Below, piece by piece: positions 56,825-64,000 of a stretch of 64,000 bases of DNA (positions within the stretch are counted from its first letter, which is position 1; every line of letters begins with the position of its first letter). A program made the translations under genes and the position numbers. The stretch comes from Novosphingobium kunmingense (GTDB lineage: Bacteria; Pseudomonadota; Alphaproteobacteria; Sphingomonadales; Sphingomonadaceae). A model generated the notes under the pieces. The model searched no databases. It was not told the origin of the DNA and saw nothing but the letters and a program-made list of their open reading frames with translations. The stretch is taken from positions 498,001 to 562,000 of the forward strand of contig NZ_PHUF01000004.1 in NCBI RefSeq assembly GCF_002813245.1, given 5' to 3'.

Positions 56825-57871
56825 TTAGCCCATGGTGCCAGCCGGATCGCCCGAATCGAACAGGCCGACCTGACTGCCGCTTGGCGGGGCAAGGTCCAGG
56901 TGTTGCCAGCCCCGGTCGTTTAGGCATCGGCCACGCGCGGTGCGGGCGACGAGACCCAGCTGGATCAGGTACGGCTCGATCACGTCCTCGATCGTGTCGC
57001 GCGGTTCGGACAGGCCCGCGGCGAGCGTTTCGACGCCGACCGGGCCGCCCTTGTAGATATCGGCGATCATGTGGAGATAGCGCCGGTCCTGCGCGTCGAG
57101 GCCAAGCGAATCGACCTCGAGCCGCGTCAGCGCGCCGTCCGCCAGGTTGCGCGTGATCGCGGCGTCGCCGCCGACGTGGGCGAAGTCGCGCACCCGGCGC
57201 AGCAGCCGCCCCGCAACGCGCGGCGTACCGCGGGCGCGACGGGCGATCTCCTGCGCGCCGCCCGGGTCGATGCCGATGCCGAGCAGCCCCGCCCCGCGCG
57301 TCACCACGCGCTCAAGCTCGGCAACGGTGTAGAAGTTCAATCGCACCGGAATGCCGAAACGGTCGCGCAAGGGGGTGGTCAACAGACCCTGCCGCGTGGT
57401 CGCGCCGATCAGGGTGAAGGGCGGCAGGTCGATCCGCACCGAGCGCGCCGAAGGTCCCTCGCCGATGATCAGGTCGAGTGCGCGATCCTCCATCGCGGGA
57501 TAGAGCACCTCTTCGACCACCGGATTGAGGCGATGGATTTCATCGATGAACAGGACGTCGCCGGCTTCGAGATTGGTCAGCAGCGCGGCCAGATCGCCAG
57601 ACTTGGCGATGACCGGCCCCGACGTTGCGCGAAAGCCCACGCCCAGTTCGCGCGCGACGATCTGCGCCAGCGTGGTCTTGCCCAGCCCGGGCGGGCCGTA
57701 GAACAGCACATGGTCCATCGCCTCGCGCCGCGACCGCGCGCTGTCGATGAACACCTTGAGGTTGTCCTTCGCCCCGGCCTGCCCGACGAATTCGGCAAGC
57801 GTCTTGGGCCTGAGCGCCGCATCGGCATCCTCTGGCTGCGGCGCGGGGGTGAGGAGCGGGTTGTCGCTCAT
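56825..57871 (-). CDS. ruvB: Holliday junction branch migration ATPase RuvB
   Basis: RuvB, 348 residues, the hexameric motor of branch migration. Walker A is [11 protein letters not shown], Walker B region [20 protein letters not shown], sensor [18 protein letters not shown], and the winged-helix end contains [15 protein letters not shown]. The start overlaps the ruvA stop by four bases, the classic ruvAB order on the minus strand. Cytoplasmic. Confidence 0.98.
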   Translation of the reverse strand: MSDNPLLTPAPQPEDADAALRPKTLAEFVGQAGAKDNLKVFIDSARSRREAMDHVLFYGPPGLGKTTLAQIVARELGVGFRATSGPVIAKSGDLAALLTNLEAGDVLFIDEIHRLNPVVEEVLYPAMEDRALDLIIGEGPSARSVRIDLPPFTLIGATTRQGLLTTPLRDRFGIPVRLNFYTVAELERVVTRGAGLLGIGIDPGGAQEIARRARGTPRVAGRLLRRVRDFAHVGGDAAITRNLADGALTRLEVDSLGLDAQDRRYLHMIADIYKGGPVGVETLAAGLSEPRDTIEDVIEPYLIQLGLVARTARGRCLNDRGWQHLDLAPPSGSQVGLFDSGDPAGTMG

Positions 57872-58467
57872 CCCGCCGCCCGCTTCAGGCCGACCCGGAT
57901 CAGGTCATTGAGCGCCGCGCCTTCGCCCAGTTCTTCGATCGCGCGGGCCACGGCAAGCGTCGCGACATTGGGCTTGAAACCAAGGTTCTGGAGCGCCGAG
58001 ACGGCATCGGCGCTGGCCGATCCGGCGGGGACGGCGGCCATCGCGACGCCGGCGACCGTCGCCAGTCCGCCGGCCTTGTCTTTCAGTTCGTTGACGATGC
58101 GGCCGGCAAGCTTGGGCCCGACCCCCTGGGCGCGGGCGATCATGGCGGCGTCGCCGGCGGCGCAGGCGCGCTGCAGATCCTCGATGCTAAGCGCGGAAAG
58201 GACCGCCAGCGCCATCTTGCTGCCGACGCCCTGCACCGCGGTGAGCAGGCGGAACCAGGCGCGTTCCTCGCCGCTGGCGAAGCCGACCAGGCGCATGTCG
58301 TTTTCCGAGACCTGCAGTTCGGTGTGGACCGTCACCCGGTCCCCCCGCGTGCCGAGCGCGTCGAGCGTCTTGGCGCTGCAATGGACGAGATAGCCGACGC
58401 CGTTCACGTCGATCACCGCCCAGTCGGGGCCGAAATCGTCAAGCAGGCCGGACAGGCGGGCGATCAT
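57868..58467 (-). CDS. ruvA: Holliday junction-binding protein RuvA
   Basis: RuvA, 199 residues, binds four-way junctions with RuvB. The N-terminal OB part ([30 protein letters not shown]), two helix-hairpin-helix motifs ([32 protein letters not shown]) and the C-terminal RuvB-binding domain ([25 protein letters not shown]) are all present. In this genome ruvC is separated from ruvAB by about 1.7 kb. Confidence 0.98.
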   Translation of the reverse strand: MIARLSGLLDDFGPDWAVIDVNGVGYLVHCSAKTLDALGTRGDRVTVHTELQVSENDMRLVGFASGEERAWFRLLTAVQGVGSKMALAVLSALSIEDLQRACAAGDAAMIARAQGVGPKLAGRIVNELKDKAGGLATVAGVAMAAVPAGSASADAVSALQNLGFKPNVATLAVARAIEELGEGAALNDLIRVGLKRAAG

Positions 58468-58598
58468 GGCCCGGGATTATCGCGCGGTCGCCTCGGGCAC
58501 AAGGGGCGGGAACAAGGCGCGAACAGGTTTATTGTTCAGGACGCCGCAAGCCCAATCGGCTAAGGCCTGGCAAACATCTGTCATTCAAGGGAATTGCG

Positions 58599-59135
58599 AT
58601 GCCGATCAGCCGCCATCTGCCCCTCGCCGCCGTGACGCTGGCCCTTGTCGCCGCGCCTGCCGCGGCGCAGGAGGTTTACCTTGGCGCCAGTTTCCATGCC
58701 GTCGATCTGCCGACCAGCCTCGACAACGGCGAAGTGGGTGGTCACGATGTGCAGTTCGGCTTGCGCAGCGATCCGATCGAGGCGCTGGCCGTGATCGGCA
58801 AGCCGTCGATCTATGCACACGGCCAGATCGGCCTCGATCGCACGACCAGCCTCGGCGCGGTGGGACTGAGCTGGAAGCTGGGCGACGCGATCTATGTCCG
58901 GCCTGGAATCGGACTTGCCCTGCACAGCGACCGCATCCGCGAGTTCGCGGGGCCCCAGCGGATCGACCTCGGCTCGCGCGTGCTGTTCGAGCCCGAACTG
59001 GCGCTGGGCGCGCGTCTGAACGACCGCGTGGCCTTGGAGGCAAGCTGGGTCCACGTCAGCCACGCCACCCTGCTGAGCGGCCAGAACCCCGGCATGGATT
59101 TCCTCGGCGCGCGGCTGGTCTACAAGCTCAACTGA
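58599..59135 (+). CDS. PagL-like lipid A 3-O-deacylase (acyloxyacyl hydrolase)
   Basis: A 178-residue outer-membrane beta-barrel enzyme. A signal peptide is cleaved at about AAAQ, followed by an eight-strand-type barrel. The catalytic motif near the C-terminus is WVHVSHATLLSGQNPGMDFLGARLVYKL, in which His and Ser fit the HxS catalytic site of PagL. It removes the 3-O acyl chain from lipid A, altering outer-membrane permeability and immune recognition. Family membership rests on the catalytic motif and length. Confidence 0.88.
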   Translation: MPISRHLPLAAVTLALVAAPAAAQEVYLGASFHAVDLPTSLDNGEVGGHDVQFGLRSDPIEALAVIGKPSIYAHGQIGLDRTTSLGAVGLSWKLGDAIYVRPGIGLALHSDRIREFAGPQRIDLGSRVLFEPELALGARLNDRVALEASWVHVSHATLLSGQNPGMDFLGARLVYKLN

Positions 59136-59142
59136 CACGAAA

Positions 59143-59172
59143 AGGGCCCGGAAGCGGCTGCTTCCAGGCCCT
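59143..59172. terminator. Probable terminator between convergent PagL and lipoprotein genes
   Basis: AGGGCC-c-GGAAGC with loop GGCT and the matching GCTTCC-a-GGCCCT arm form a 12-base-pair stem with one mismatch, 7 bases after the PagL stop and ahead of a convergent gene end. Confidence 0.7.
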
Positions 59173-59195
59173 CTATCGACATGCCGGCAAAGGCG

Positions 59196-59534
59196 TCAGA
59201 AGCGCGGCAGGACCATGTCCGCCGCAAGGCCACAGGCCAGCGCGGCGCCGCCCACTTGGACCGCCGTTTCGGTGTCGCGCAGCGAAGCGGCGACGCGCAC
59301 CAGATCGCCGAAGGTCAGGGCGCCGTTGCCGTTATAGTAGCGCGCCGCGTCGGCCAGGCGATCGACCTGGCGGGTCGACAGGTGTCCGCGCAGGAACTCG
59401 GCCGCGCAGCTCGCCTTGTTCTCGCTCATGCCATAGCGCATCAGCGCGTCGCTGATCTGATAGCGGCTGGCCGTGCAGGCCGACAGCGCCAGTCCGGCAA
59501 CGGCGGCAAGGGTAAGGGACTTGGCAAATCGCAT
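59196..59534 (-). CDS. Small lipoprotein of unknown function
   Basis: A 112-residue protein with a lipoprotein signal (MRFAKSLTLAAVAGLALSAC) and a short mature domain (ALMRYGMSENKASCAAEFLRGHLSTRQVDRLADAARYY) rich in helix-forming residues, with Cys in CAAEFL and ALACGL that could form a disulfide. Not recognised. It stands alone on the minus strand between a terminator and the deaminase gene. Similar small sphingomonad lipoproteins are common. Confidence 0.84.
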   Translation of the reverse strand: MRFAKSLTLAAVAGLALSACTASRYQISDALMRYGMSENKASCAAEFLRGHLSTRQVDRLADAARYYNGNGALTFGDLVRVAASLRDTETAVQVGGAALACGLAADMVLPRF

Positions 59535-59628
59535 GGGCTGCTCCCGCTGAAACTCGAATGGCGCGCCCTAGCCCACCGACACTGAATGACCACTGGCGCG
59601 CGGGTTCAGGCTGCAGCAAGGCAGGCGC

Positions 59629-60132
59629 CTACGTGTTGGCCTGCTGGTCTTCGGGCACGTCGTCCTCCGGCCCGAAATACAGCCGCGCGCACTCGTGTGG
59701 CAAAACGCCGCCGTCGAGCGTCAGATCCTTCTTGAAGGCGTCCCGGATGAAATCGACCGTGTCGAGATGGCGATCCTCGAAATACATCCGGTGCACGTCG
59801 CTGCGCCCGGCGCCGAAGACGATCCGCTCCACCCCCGCCCAGATCGACGCCATTGTGCACATGCCGCAGGGCTGAAGCGTGGTGTACAGTGTGGCGCCGC
59901 GCACCTGCATGGTGCCGACGGCCCGGCACGCCGCGCGCAAAGCCTCGATCTCGGCGTGAGCGGTAGGGTCGCAATGTTCGGCCGTGCGGTTGACGCCCTC
60001 GGCGACAAGCTGCCCACCGCGCACCACCAGGGCGGCAATCGGCGTGTTCGCCGGATCGGTGCCCTTTTCCTGCGTGGCGAGCAATATCGCCCGGGCCATC
60101 CACTCTTCGTCGCTGCGCGCCGGGGTGCTCAT
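59629..60132 (-). CDS. Nucleoside/tRNA adenosine deaminase-family protein
   Basis: A 167-residue zinc deaminase of the cytidine/deoxycytidylate family. Zinc and catalytic residues are His59-Ala-Glu61 (HAEIEALRAAC) and Cys89-x2-Cys92 (TTLQPCGMC). It is close to guanine deaminase and TadA-like enzymes; which substrate is used cannot be settled from sequence. The ATG at 60132 is 7 bases after the ruvC stop, so it belongs to the yebC-ruvC transcript. Confidence 0.9.
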   Translation of the reverse strand: MSTPARSDEEWMARAILLATQEKGTDPANTPIAALVVRGGQLVAEGVNRTAEHCDPTAHAEIEALRAACRAVGTMQVRGATLYTTLQPCGMCTMASIWAGVERIVFGAGRSDVHRMYFEDRHLDTVDFIRDAFKKDLTLDGGVLPHECARLYFGPEDDVPEDQQANT

Positions 60133-60139
60133 GCCCCGA

Positions 60140-60628
60140 TCAACGGGCGAGGAGTGCGCTCGTTCCCGCCAGATGCGCGTGGGCGATGGCGACGGCCAGC
60201 GCATCGGCAGCATCGGCGCCCGCCACCTTGGCCCCCGGCAGCAGCACGCCGAGCATGGCCTGGACCTGCGCCTTGTCCGCGCCGCCGGTGCCGACCACCG
60301 CCTTCTTGACCAGCCGGGTGGCGTATTCGCTTACCGGCAGGCCGGCGCGGGCCAGGGCGAGCAGGCAGACCCCGCGGGCCTGGCCAAGCTTGAGAGTCGA
60401 TTGCGGGTTCTTGTTGACGAAAACCTCCTCCACCGCCCCGCAATCGGGACGGTGGCGCAGGATCACGTCGGTCAGTTCGCGGTCGAGCGTGACCAGCCGT
60501 TCGGGCAGCGTGGCGCGGGCATCGGTCTTGACCTGCCCGTTGGCAATGTGGGTCAACCGGTTGCCGCTTTTCGCGACGACCCCCCAGCCGGTGCAGGACA
60601 GGCTGGGGTCGAGGCCGATTATGATCAG
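60140..60628 (-). CDS. ruvC: Holliday junction resolvase RuvC, apparent CTG start
   Basis: RuvC endonuclease, 162 residues, resolves Holliday junctions. Catalytic acids are Asp7 ([12 protein letters not shown]), the Glu of [10 protein letters not shown], and the two Asp of [11 protein letters not shown]. The conserved start with Asp7 lies upstream of the first TTG (60556), and no ATG, GTG or TTG exists further up in frame. The best start is the CTG at 60628. It has GGAGAA 6 bases upstream and forms a CTGA overlap with the yebC stop, exactly like the ATGA overlaps seen elsewhere in the window. The TTG at 60556 would lose the active site. Confidence 0.88.
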   Translation of the reverse strand: MIIIGLDPSLSCTGWGVVAKSGNRLTHIANGQVKTDARATLPERLVTLDRELTDVILRHRPDCGAVEEVFVNKNPQSTLKLGQARGVCLLALARAGLPVSEYATRLVKKAVVGTGGADKAQVQAMLGVLLPGAKVAGADAADALAVAIAHAHLAGTSALLAR

Positions 60629-61389
60629 GCCAGCTTCTCCATCACCGAATCGGGGATTTCGTAATTGCCCCAGACGGTCTGGACGTCGTCGTCGTCGTCG
60701 AGCACGTCGATCAGCTTGAGCAGGGTCGCCGCATCGTCCGCGCCGACCTCGGTCTTCAGGCTGGGCCGCCAGGCGAGCTTGACGCCTTCGGCTTCGCCCA
60801 GCGCCTTTTCCAGTTCGCGCGCGACCGGGTGAAGGTGCTCGACCGCGACCCAGATCTGGTGGCCGCCGGGGTTCTCGTCGCCGTCGCCCATGTCGCTTTC
60901 GACATCGTCGGCGCCGGCCTCGATCGCGGCTTCGAGCACCTTGTCCTCGTCGCCTGCGCTGGCCGGGTATTCGATCAGGCCAAGGCGCTCGAAGCCGTGG
61001 CTGACCGCTCCCGATGCGCCCAGGTTGCCGCCGTTCTTGGCAAAGGCGGTGCGCACATTGGTGGCGGTGCGGTTGCGGTTGTCGGTGAGCGCCTCGACGA
61101 TGATCGCCACGCCGCCGGGGCCGTAGCCTTCGTAACGCACTTCTTCGTAGTTCTCGCCGTCGCCCTTGCTGGCCTTTTCGATGGCGCGCTGGATGTTGTC
61201 CTTGGGCATCGACTGGGCGCGCGCGGCAAGCACCGCGGCGCGCAGGCGCGGGTTCATGTCCGGATCGGGCATGCCCATCTTGGCGGCGACGGTAATTTCG
61301 CGCGAGAGCTTGGAAAACTGCGCCGCGCGCTTCTTATCCTGCGCGCCCTTGCGGTGCATGATGTTCTTGAATTTGGAATGGCCGGCCAT
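60625..61389 (-). CDS. YebC/PmpR-family transcriptional or translational regulator
   Basis: A 254-residue YebC-family protein with the signature start [31 protein letters not shown], followed by [27 protein letters not shown] and [23 protein letters not shown]. Members act as transcription regulators or ease ribosome stalling. The start is the ATG at 61389. Immediately downstream lies ruvC in a CTGA overlap, the common yebC-ruvC arrangement. Confidence 0.96.
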   Translation of the reverse strand: MAGHSKFKNIMHRKGAQDKKRAAQFSKLSREITVAAKMGMPDPDMNPRLRAAVLAARAQSMPKDNIQRAIEKASKGDGENYEEVRYEGYGPGGVAIIVEALTDNRNRTATNVRTAFAKNGGNLGASGAVSHGFERLGLIEYPASAGDEDKVLEAAIEAGADDVESDMGDGDENPGGHQIWVAVEHLHPVARELEKALGEAEGVKLAWRPSLKTEVGADDAATLLKLIDVLDDDDDVQTVWGNYEIPDSVMEKLA

Positions 61390-61473
61390 GGCGTCCTGTT
61401 TCGGCTGGAAGGGAGTTGCGCGCGCCCTTACACCGGGCGGGGGCCATTGGGCAAGAATGGGGAGGCAACCAAG

Positions 61474-62229
61474 GTGAAAGCTTTCGAGGGTAGCGAGGCC
61501 GGCGTGACCGATCCGACCCCTGCCCCCACCGTCCGCCATATCCTGGCCGAGTTCGCCGCCTTTCTGCGCGCGCCTGCGATCCTCGATCCGCAGGGCTGGC
61601 GAAACGGCGGGATGCAACGCTGGGCCGTGCTGACCTTTCTGCTGATCTTCGGGCTGCTGGCCGTACTGCTGCCGTTCCTCGGCCTGTGGCACAAGCTGAT
61701 GGGCACGCCCGCGCCGACCGCCTTCGACAACTTTCCGCGGGAATGGCTGGTTCCGGTGACAGTGATCGTCGCCCCGGTTGCCGAAGAACTGCTGTTCAGG
61801 GGTTGGCAGCGCGGCAGCGCCGGCGCGCTGTGGCTCTTGGCCTGCGCGGCGGCGGCCGGCCTGGTGCTGATGCAGCCCGCGGCTCTCGCCAACGTCGTTC
61901 TGGCGGGCGGAGTGATCCTTGCCGCCATGGTCGCCGCGCCGGTTGGTTGGGCACTGCTGCGCAAGCGACCCGCGCCGCTCGGCTGGTTCGCGCGCGCCTT
62001 TGCATGGATCTTTTACGGCGTCGCCATCGGCTTCGCGCTGTTCCACCTGACCAACTACCCGACCTTCGGCCTGGCAATGCTGCCGCTGGTCCTGCCGCAG
62101 CTATGGGCCGCGCTAGTGCTGGGTTACCTGCGCCAGAAGCTGGGCCTGGCGCAGGCGATCCTCGCGCACATGCTGGCCAACGGCAGCTCGATCGGCCTGG
62201 CGCTGATGTCGGGGACGGTCGGCGGCTAA
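61474..62229 (+). CDS. CPBP-family intramembrane metalloprotease
   Basis: A 251-residue membrane protein with eight or so hydrophobic segments and the CPBP (CAAX protease and bacteriocin-processing) motifs EELLFRGW (EExxxR) and FALFHLTNY (FxxxH); a third motif may be at [11 protein letters not shown]. Function in sphingomonads is unknown. The start is the GTG at 61474 with GGAGG 8 bases upstream. It ends in a four-base overlap with the convergent ybjQ-like gene. Confidence 0.88.
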   Translation: MKAFEGSEAGVTDPTPAPTVRHILAEFAAFLRAPAILDPQGWRNGGMQRWAVLTFLLIFGLLAVLLPFLGLWHKLMGTPAPTAFDNFPREWLVPVTVIVAPVAEELLFRGWQRGSAGALWLLACAAAAGLVLMQPAALANVVLAGGVILAAMVAAPVGWALLRKRPAPLGWFARAFAWIFYGVAIGFALFHLTNYPTFGLAMLPLVLPQLWAALVLGYLRQKLGLAQAILAHMLANGSSIGLALMSGTVGG

Positions 62230-62543
62230 AGAACCACCGCCGTGCCCGAAGCGCTGACCATCAGCATCGAGCCGTTGGAACCGAGCACCTCGTAGTCGAT
62301 GTCGACGCCGATCACGGCGTTGCCGCCCAAAGCCGAGGCCTGACCTTCCATTTCCTCGAGCGCCTGCTTGCGCGCGCGGGCCAGCACGTCCTCGTAGCTG
62401 CCCGACCGCCCGCCGACGATGTCACGCACGCTGGCGAACAGGTCGCGAAACAGGTTCGCGCCAACGATCACCTCGCCGGTGACGATGCCGAGATACTGCT
62501 GGACCGGACGGCCTTCGACGACGGCGGTAGTGGTGGAAAGCAT
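62226..62543 (-). CDS. YbjQ/UPF0145-family protein
   Basis: A 105-residue cytoplasmic protein of the YbjQ family, with [62 protein letters not shown] and the [14 protein letters not shown] end. These proteins form pentamers with a heavy-metal-binding-like fold; function unknown. The whole family length is present. Confidence 0.94.
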   Translation of the reverse strand: MLSTTTAVVEGRPVQQYLGIVTGEVIVGANLFRDLFASVRDIVGGRSGSYEDVLARARKQALEEMEGQASALGGNAVIGVDIDYEVLGSNGSMLMVSASGTAVVL

Positions 62544-62607
62544 GGGTCATTCCCTTCCCGTTGACTGAGCGCCCGAGATAGGGGCCCGCCACCGCGCCGC
62601 AAGGGGA

Positions 62608-63912
62608 TCAGTCCTGCTTGATCACTTTGCCTTGCTTCATCACGAAGCCGACCGTTTCCAGCCGCCGCACGTCGGCGAGCGGATCGCCGGCAACCGCGAT
62701 GATATCCGCCGCCATACCCGGCGCGATGCGGCCCAGCCTGTCCTTCTGGCCCAGCGCTTCGGCCGCGCCAGTCGTTGCCGCGGCGATCGCCGCCATCGGC
62801 GTCATCCCGCGATCGACCATCAGCGCGAACTCTTTGGCATTGTCGCCGTGCTTCGACACGCCGGTGTCCGTGCCGAAGGCGATCCGGACCCCCATCCGCA
62901 CGGCCAGCACATGGCTGGCGCGCGCTGCTGCGGCGGCTTCCTCGGCCTTGGGCAGCACCGCCGCCGGCAGCACGCCCTTGCGCGCGTTCTCCACGGCGGT
63001 TGCACTGGCCAGCATGGTCGGGACCAGCCAGGTGCCCCTGGCGACCATCGCCTTGGCCGTCGCTTCATCGAGGAACGTTCCGTGGTCGATCGTATCGACC
63101 CCGGCGTTGACTGCGGCCAGCGTGCCTTCCTTGGCATGGCTGTGGGCCGCCGCCTTGCGGCCGAAGCCGTGGGCCGTGTCGATCACCGCCTTCATTTCGG
63201 CATCGGTCATCTGCTGGCCAAGGCCGCCGGCGACATTGGACAGCACGCCGCCCGTCGCGGCGAACTTGATCACGTCGGCGCCAAGCCGCACCTGTTCGCG
63301 CGCGGCGCGGCGGCAATCATCGGGGCCGTTGCAGACATTGTTGTAATCGCGCGGATGGAACGCGTCGTAGGCTTCCTCGCTCAGCCCGCCCATGTCGCCA
63401 TGACCGCCGGAGATCGAGATCATCTCGCCCGCGTTGACCACGGTCGGCCCGGTCAGCTCGCCGCGGGCAATCGCATCGCGGAGCGCGCGAATGCCGCGCG
63501 GCGGACCGCCCAGGTCGCGCACCGTGGTGAAACCGGCCAGCAGCGTCGTTCTGGCACGGGCCGAGGCTTGCAACACCTCGTCCTCGCGGTCGCGGTTCAT
63601 GGCTTCGAGCCGCGAAGTCAACGGATCGCCGCTGCTGAACAGGTGGACATGCATGTCGATCAGGCCCGGAAGGACGAAGCGATCCTTGAGATCGACCAGT
63701 GTCGCCCCGGCTTCAGGCGCCACGAACCCATCGCGCAATTCGGCCACCTTGCCGTCACGCACCACGATCGTCGAGGCGCCGCGCGGCTGCTGGCCCGGCC
63801 GGTCGAGCACCTTGCCGGCCTGGATGTAGACCACCGAGCCACCGGCCTGACCCTGCGCCGCAACGGCGCCGCAAGCCGCGGCCGCAGCCACTATCCATTT
63901 CAATCCGCGCAT
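62608..63912 (-). CDS. Secreted amidohydrolase (prolidase/imidazolonepropionase-like)
   Basis: A 434-residue metal-dependent amidohydrolase with a signal peptide (MRGLKWIVAAAAACGAVAAQGQ). Metal ligands are in LIDMHVHLF (HxH), FAATGGVLSN (Lys/Thr region), HSHAKEGT, TIDHGTF and FGTDTGVSKHGDN (Asp). This class includes Xaa-Pro dipeptidase-like and imidazolonepropionase-like periplasmic enzymes. It is likely to cut peptides or amidated xenobiotics, but the substrate cannot be read from sequence. AGGGAGG stands 7 bases before the ATG, inside a hairpin. Confidence 0.92.
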   Translation of the reverse strand: MRGLKWIVAAAAACGAVAAQGQAGGSVVYIQAGKVLDRPGQQPRGASTIVVRDGKVAELRDGFVAPEAGATLVDLKDRFVLPGLIDMHVHLFSSGDPLTSRLEAMNRDREDEVLQASARARTTLLAGFTTVRDLGGPPRGIRALRDAIARGELTGPTVVNAGEMISISGGHGDMGGLSEEAYDAFHPRDYNNVCNGPDDCRRAAREQVRLGADVIKFAATGGVLSNVAGGLGQQMTDAEMKAVIDTAHGFGRKAAAHSHAKEGTLAAVNAGVDTIDHGTFLDEATAKAMVARGTWLVPTMLASATAVENARKGVLPAAVLPKAEEAAAAARASHVLAVRMGVRIAFGTDTGVSKHGDNAKEFALMVDRGMTPMAAIAAATTGAAEALGQKDRLGRIAPGMAADIIAVAGDPLADVRRLETVGFVMKQGKVIKQD

Positions 63913-63919
63913 CTTTTAT

Positions 63920-63940
63920 CCTCCCTCTCGTTCAGGGAGG
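63920..63940 (-). promoter_or_regulatory. Hairpin sequestering the amidohydrolase ribosome site
   Basis: On the minus strand CCTCCCT-GAACGAG-AGGGAGG pairs perfectly over 7 bases with a 7-base loop; AGGGAGG is the ribosome site, 7 bases before the ATG. A second CCTCCCT register exists just upstream. It could regulate translation, for example by temperature. Confidence 0.55.
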
Positions 63941-64000
63941 GAGGTTAGCCCCGCGCGCCGGCGGCGCAAGGGGCTCGCCGGTCAGCCGATGCCGAGCGCC

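Noticed and set aside
60140-60556. TTG start for ruvC at 60556
   Set aside because: It removes the GLDPS segment with the catalytic Asp.
63982-64000. Possible end of a further minus-strand gene (stop TGA at 63982-63984)
   Set aside because: Only a few codons are visible, too little to support a gene.

Overview
High-GC window with dense, often overlapping genes (many 4-base ATGA stop/start overlaps) from an alphaproteobacterium, most likely a sphingomonad such as Novosphingobium. The grounds are the gene families: an AtuA-type protein, a TonB receptor, a PagL-like lipid A deacylase, a T1SS-143-type giant adhesin and a PEP-CTERM protein beside normal housekeeping genes. The genus is an inference; no rRNA is present.

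Region 1 (1-15.6 kb) is a type I secretion and adhesion locus. On the minus strand a 3,423-residue repeat adhesin is followed by an OmpA-domain protein, a TolC-like outer-membrane channel and a LapB-like ABC transporter cut by the left edge. The adhesin N-terminus carries a PAAG site placed like the LapG cleavage site of LapA. A secreted protein of unknown function is divergent across a 600-base gene-free gap.

Region 2 (15.6-33.7 kb) is the most interesting part: a catabolic island for an unidentified, probably hydrophobic, carboxyl- or alcohol-bearing compound. It has a TonB receptor, a Rieske oxygenase, a P450, a [2Fe-2S] ferredoxin, a GMC alcohol oxidoreductase, an aldehyde dehydrogenase, an acyl-CoA synthetase, a CaiB-type CoA-transferase, two divergent acyl-CoA dehydrogenases, a thiolase-fold protein with no visible nucleophilic Cys paired with a DUF35 protein (as in Ltp2/ChsH2 retro-aldolases), AtuA and a TetR regulator. 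Five copies of the same 21-base dyad, TTATCTA-N7-TAGATAA, lie in five promoter regions of the island and in no other place I noticed. I propose they are the TetR operators.

Region 3 (33.8-45.4 kb) is mostly housekeeping: tRNA-Gly(GCC), a YbbN-like thioredoxin, a LON-domain protein, MarC, FolD, YggT, ArgB, a queuosine-precursor transporter, a CNT nucleoside transporter, two nuclease-fold proteins, and a molybdopterin oxidoreductase with a cytochrome b.

Region 4 (44.5-52.9 kb) is a valine/isobutyrate operon (mmsA, isobutyryl-CoA dehydrogenase, 3-hydroxyisobutyryl-CoA hydrolase, enoyl-CoA hydratase, mmsB) with a divergent LysR regulator. It also holds two small lipoproteins and a compositionally odd small membrane protein. 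An EamA transporter follows behind a hairpin that covers its ribosome binding site and start codon.

Region 5 (53-64 kb) has aconitase, a PEP-CTERM protein, ruvB-ruvA, PagL, a lipoprotein, a nucleoside deaminase, ruvC (apparently starting at CTG), yebC, a CPBP protease, a YbjQ protein and a secreted amidohydrolase.
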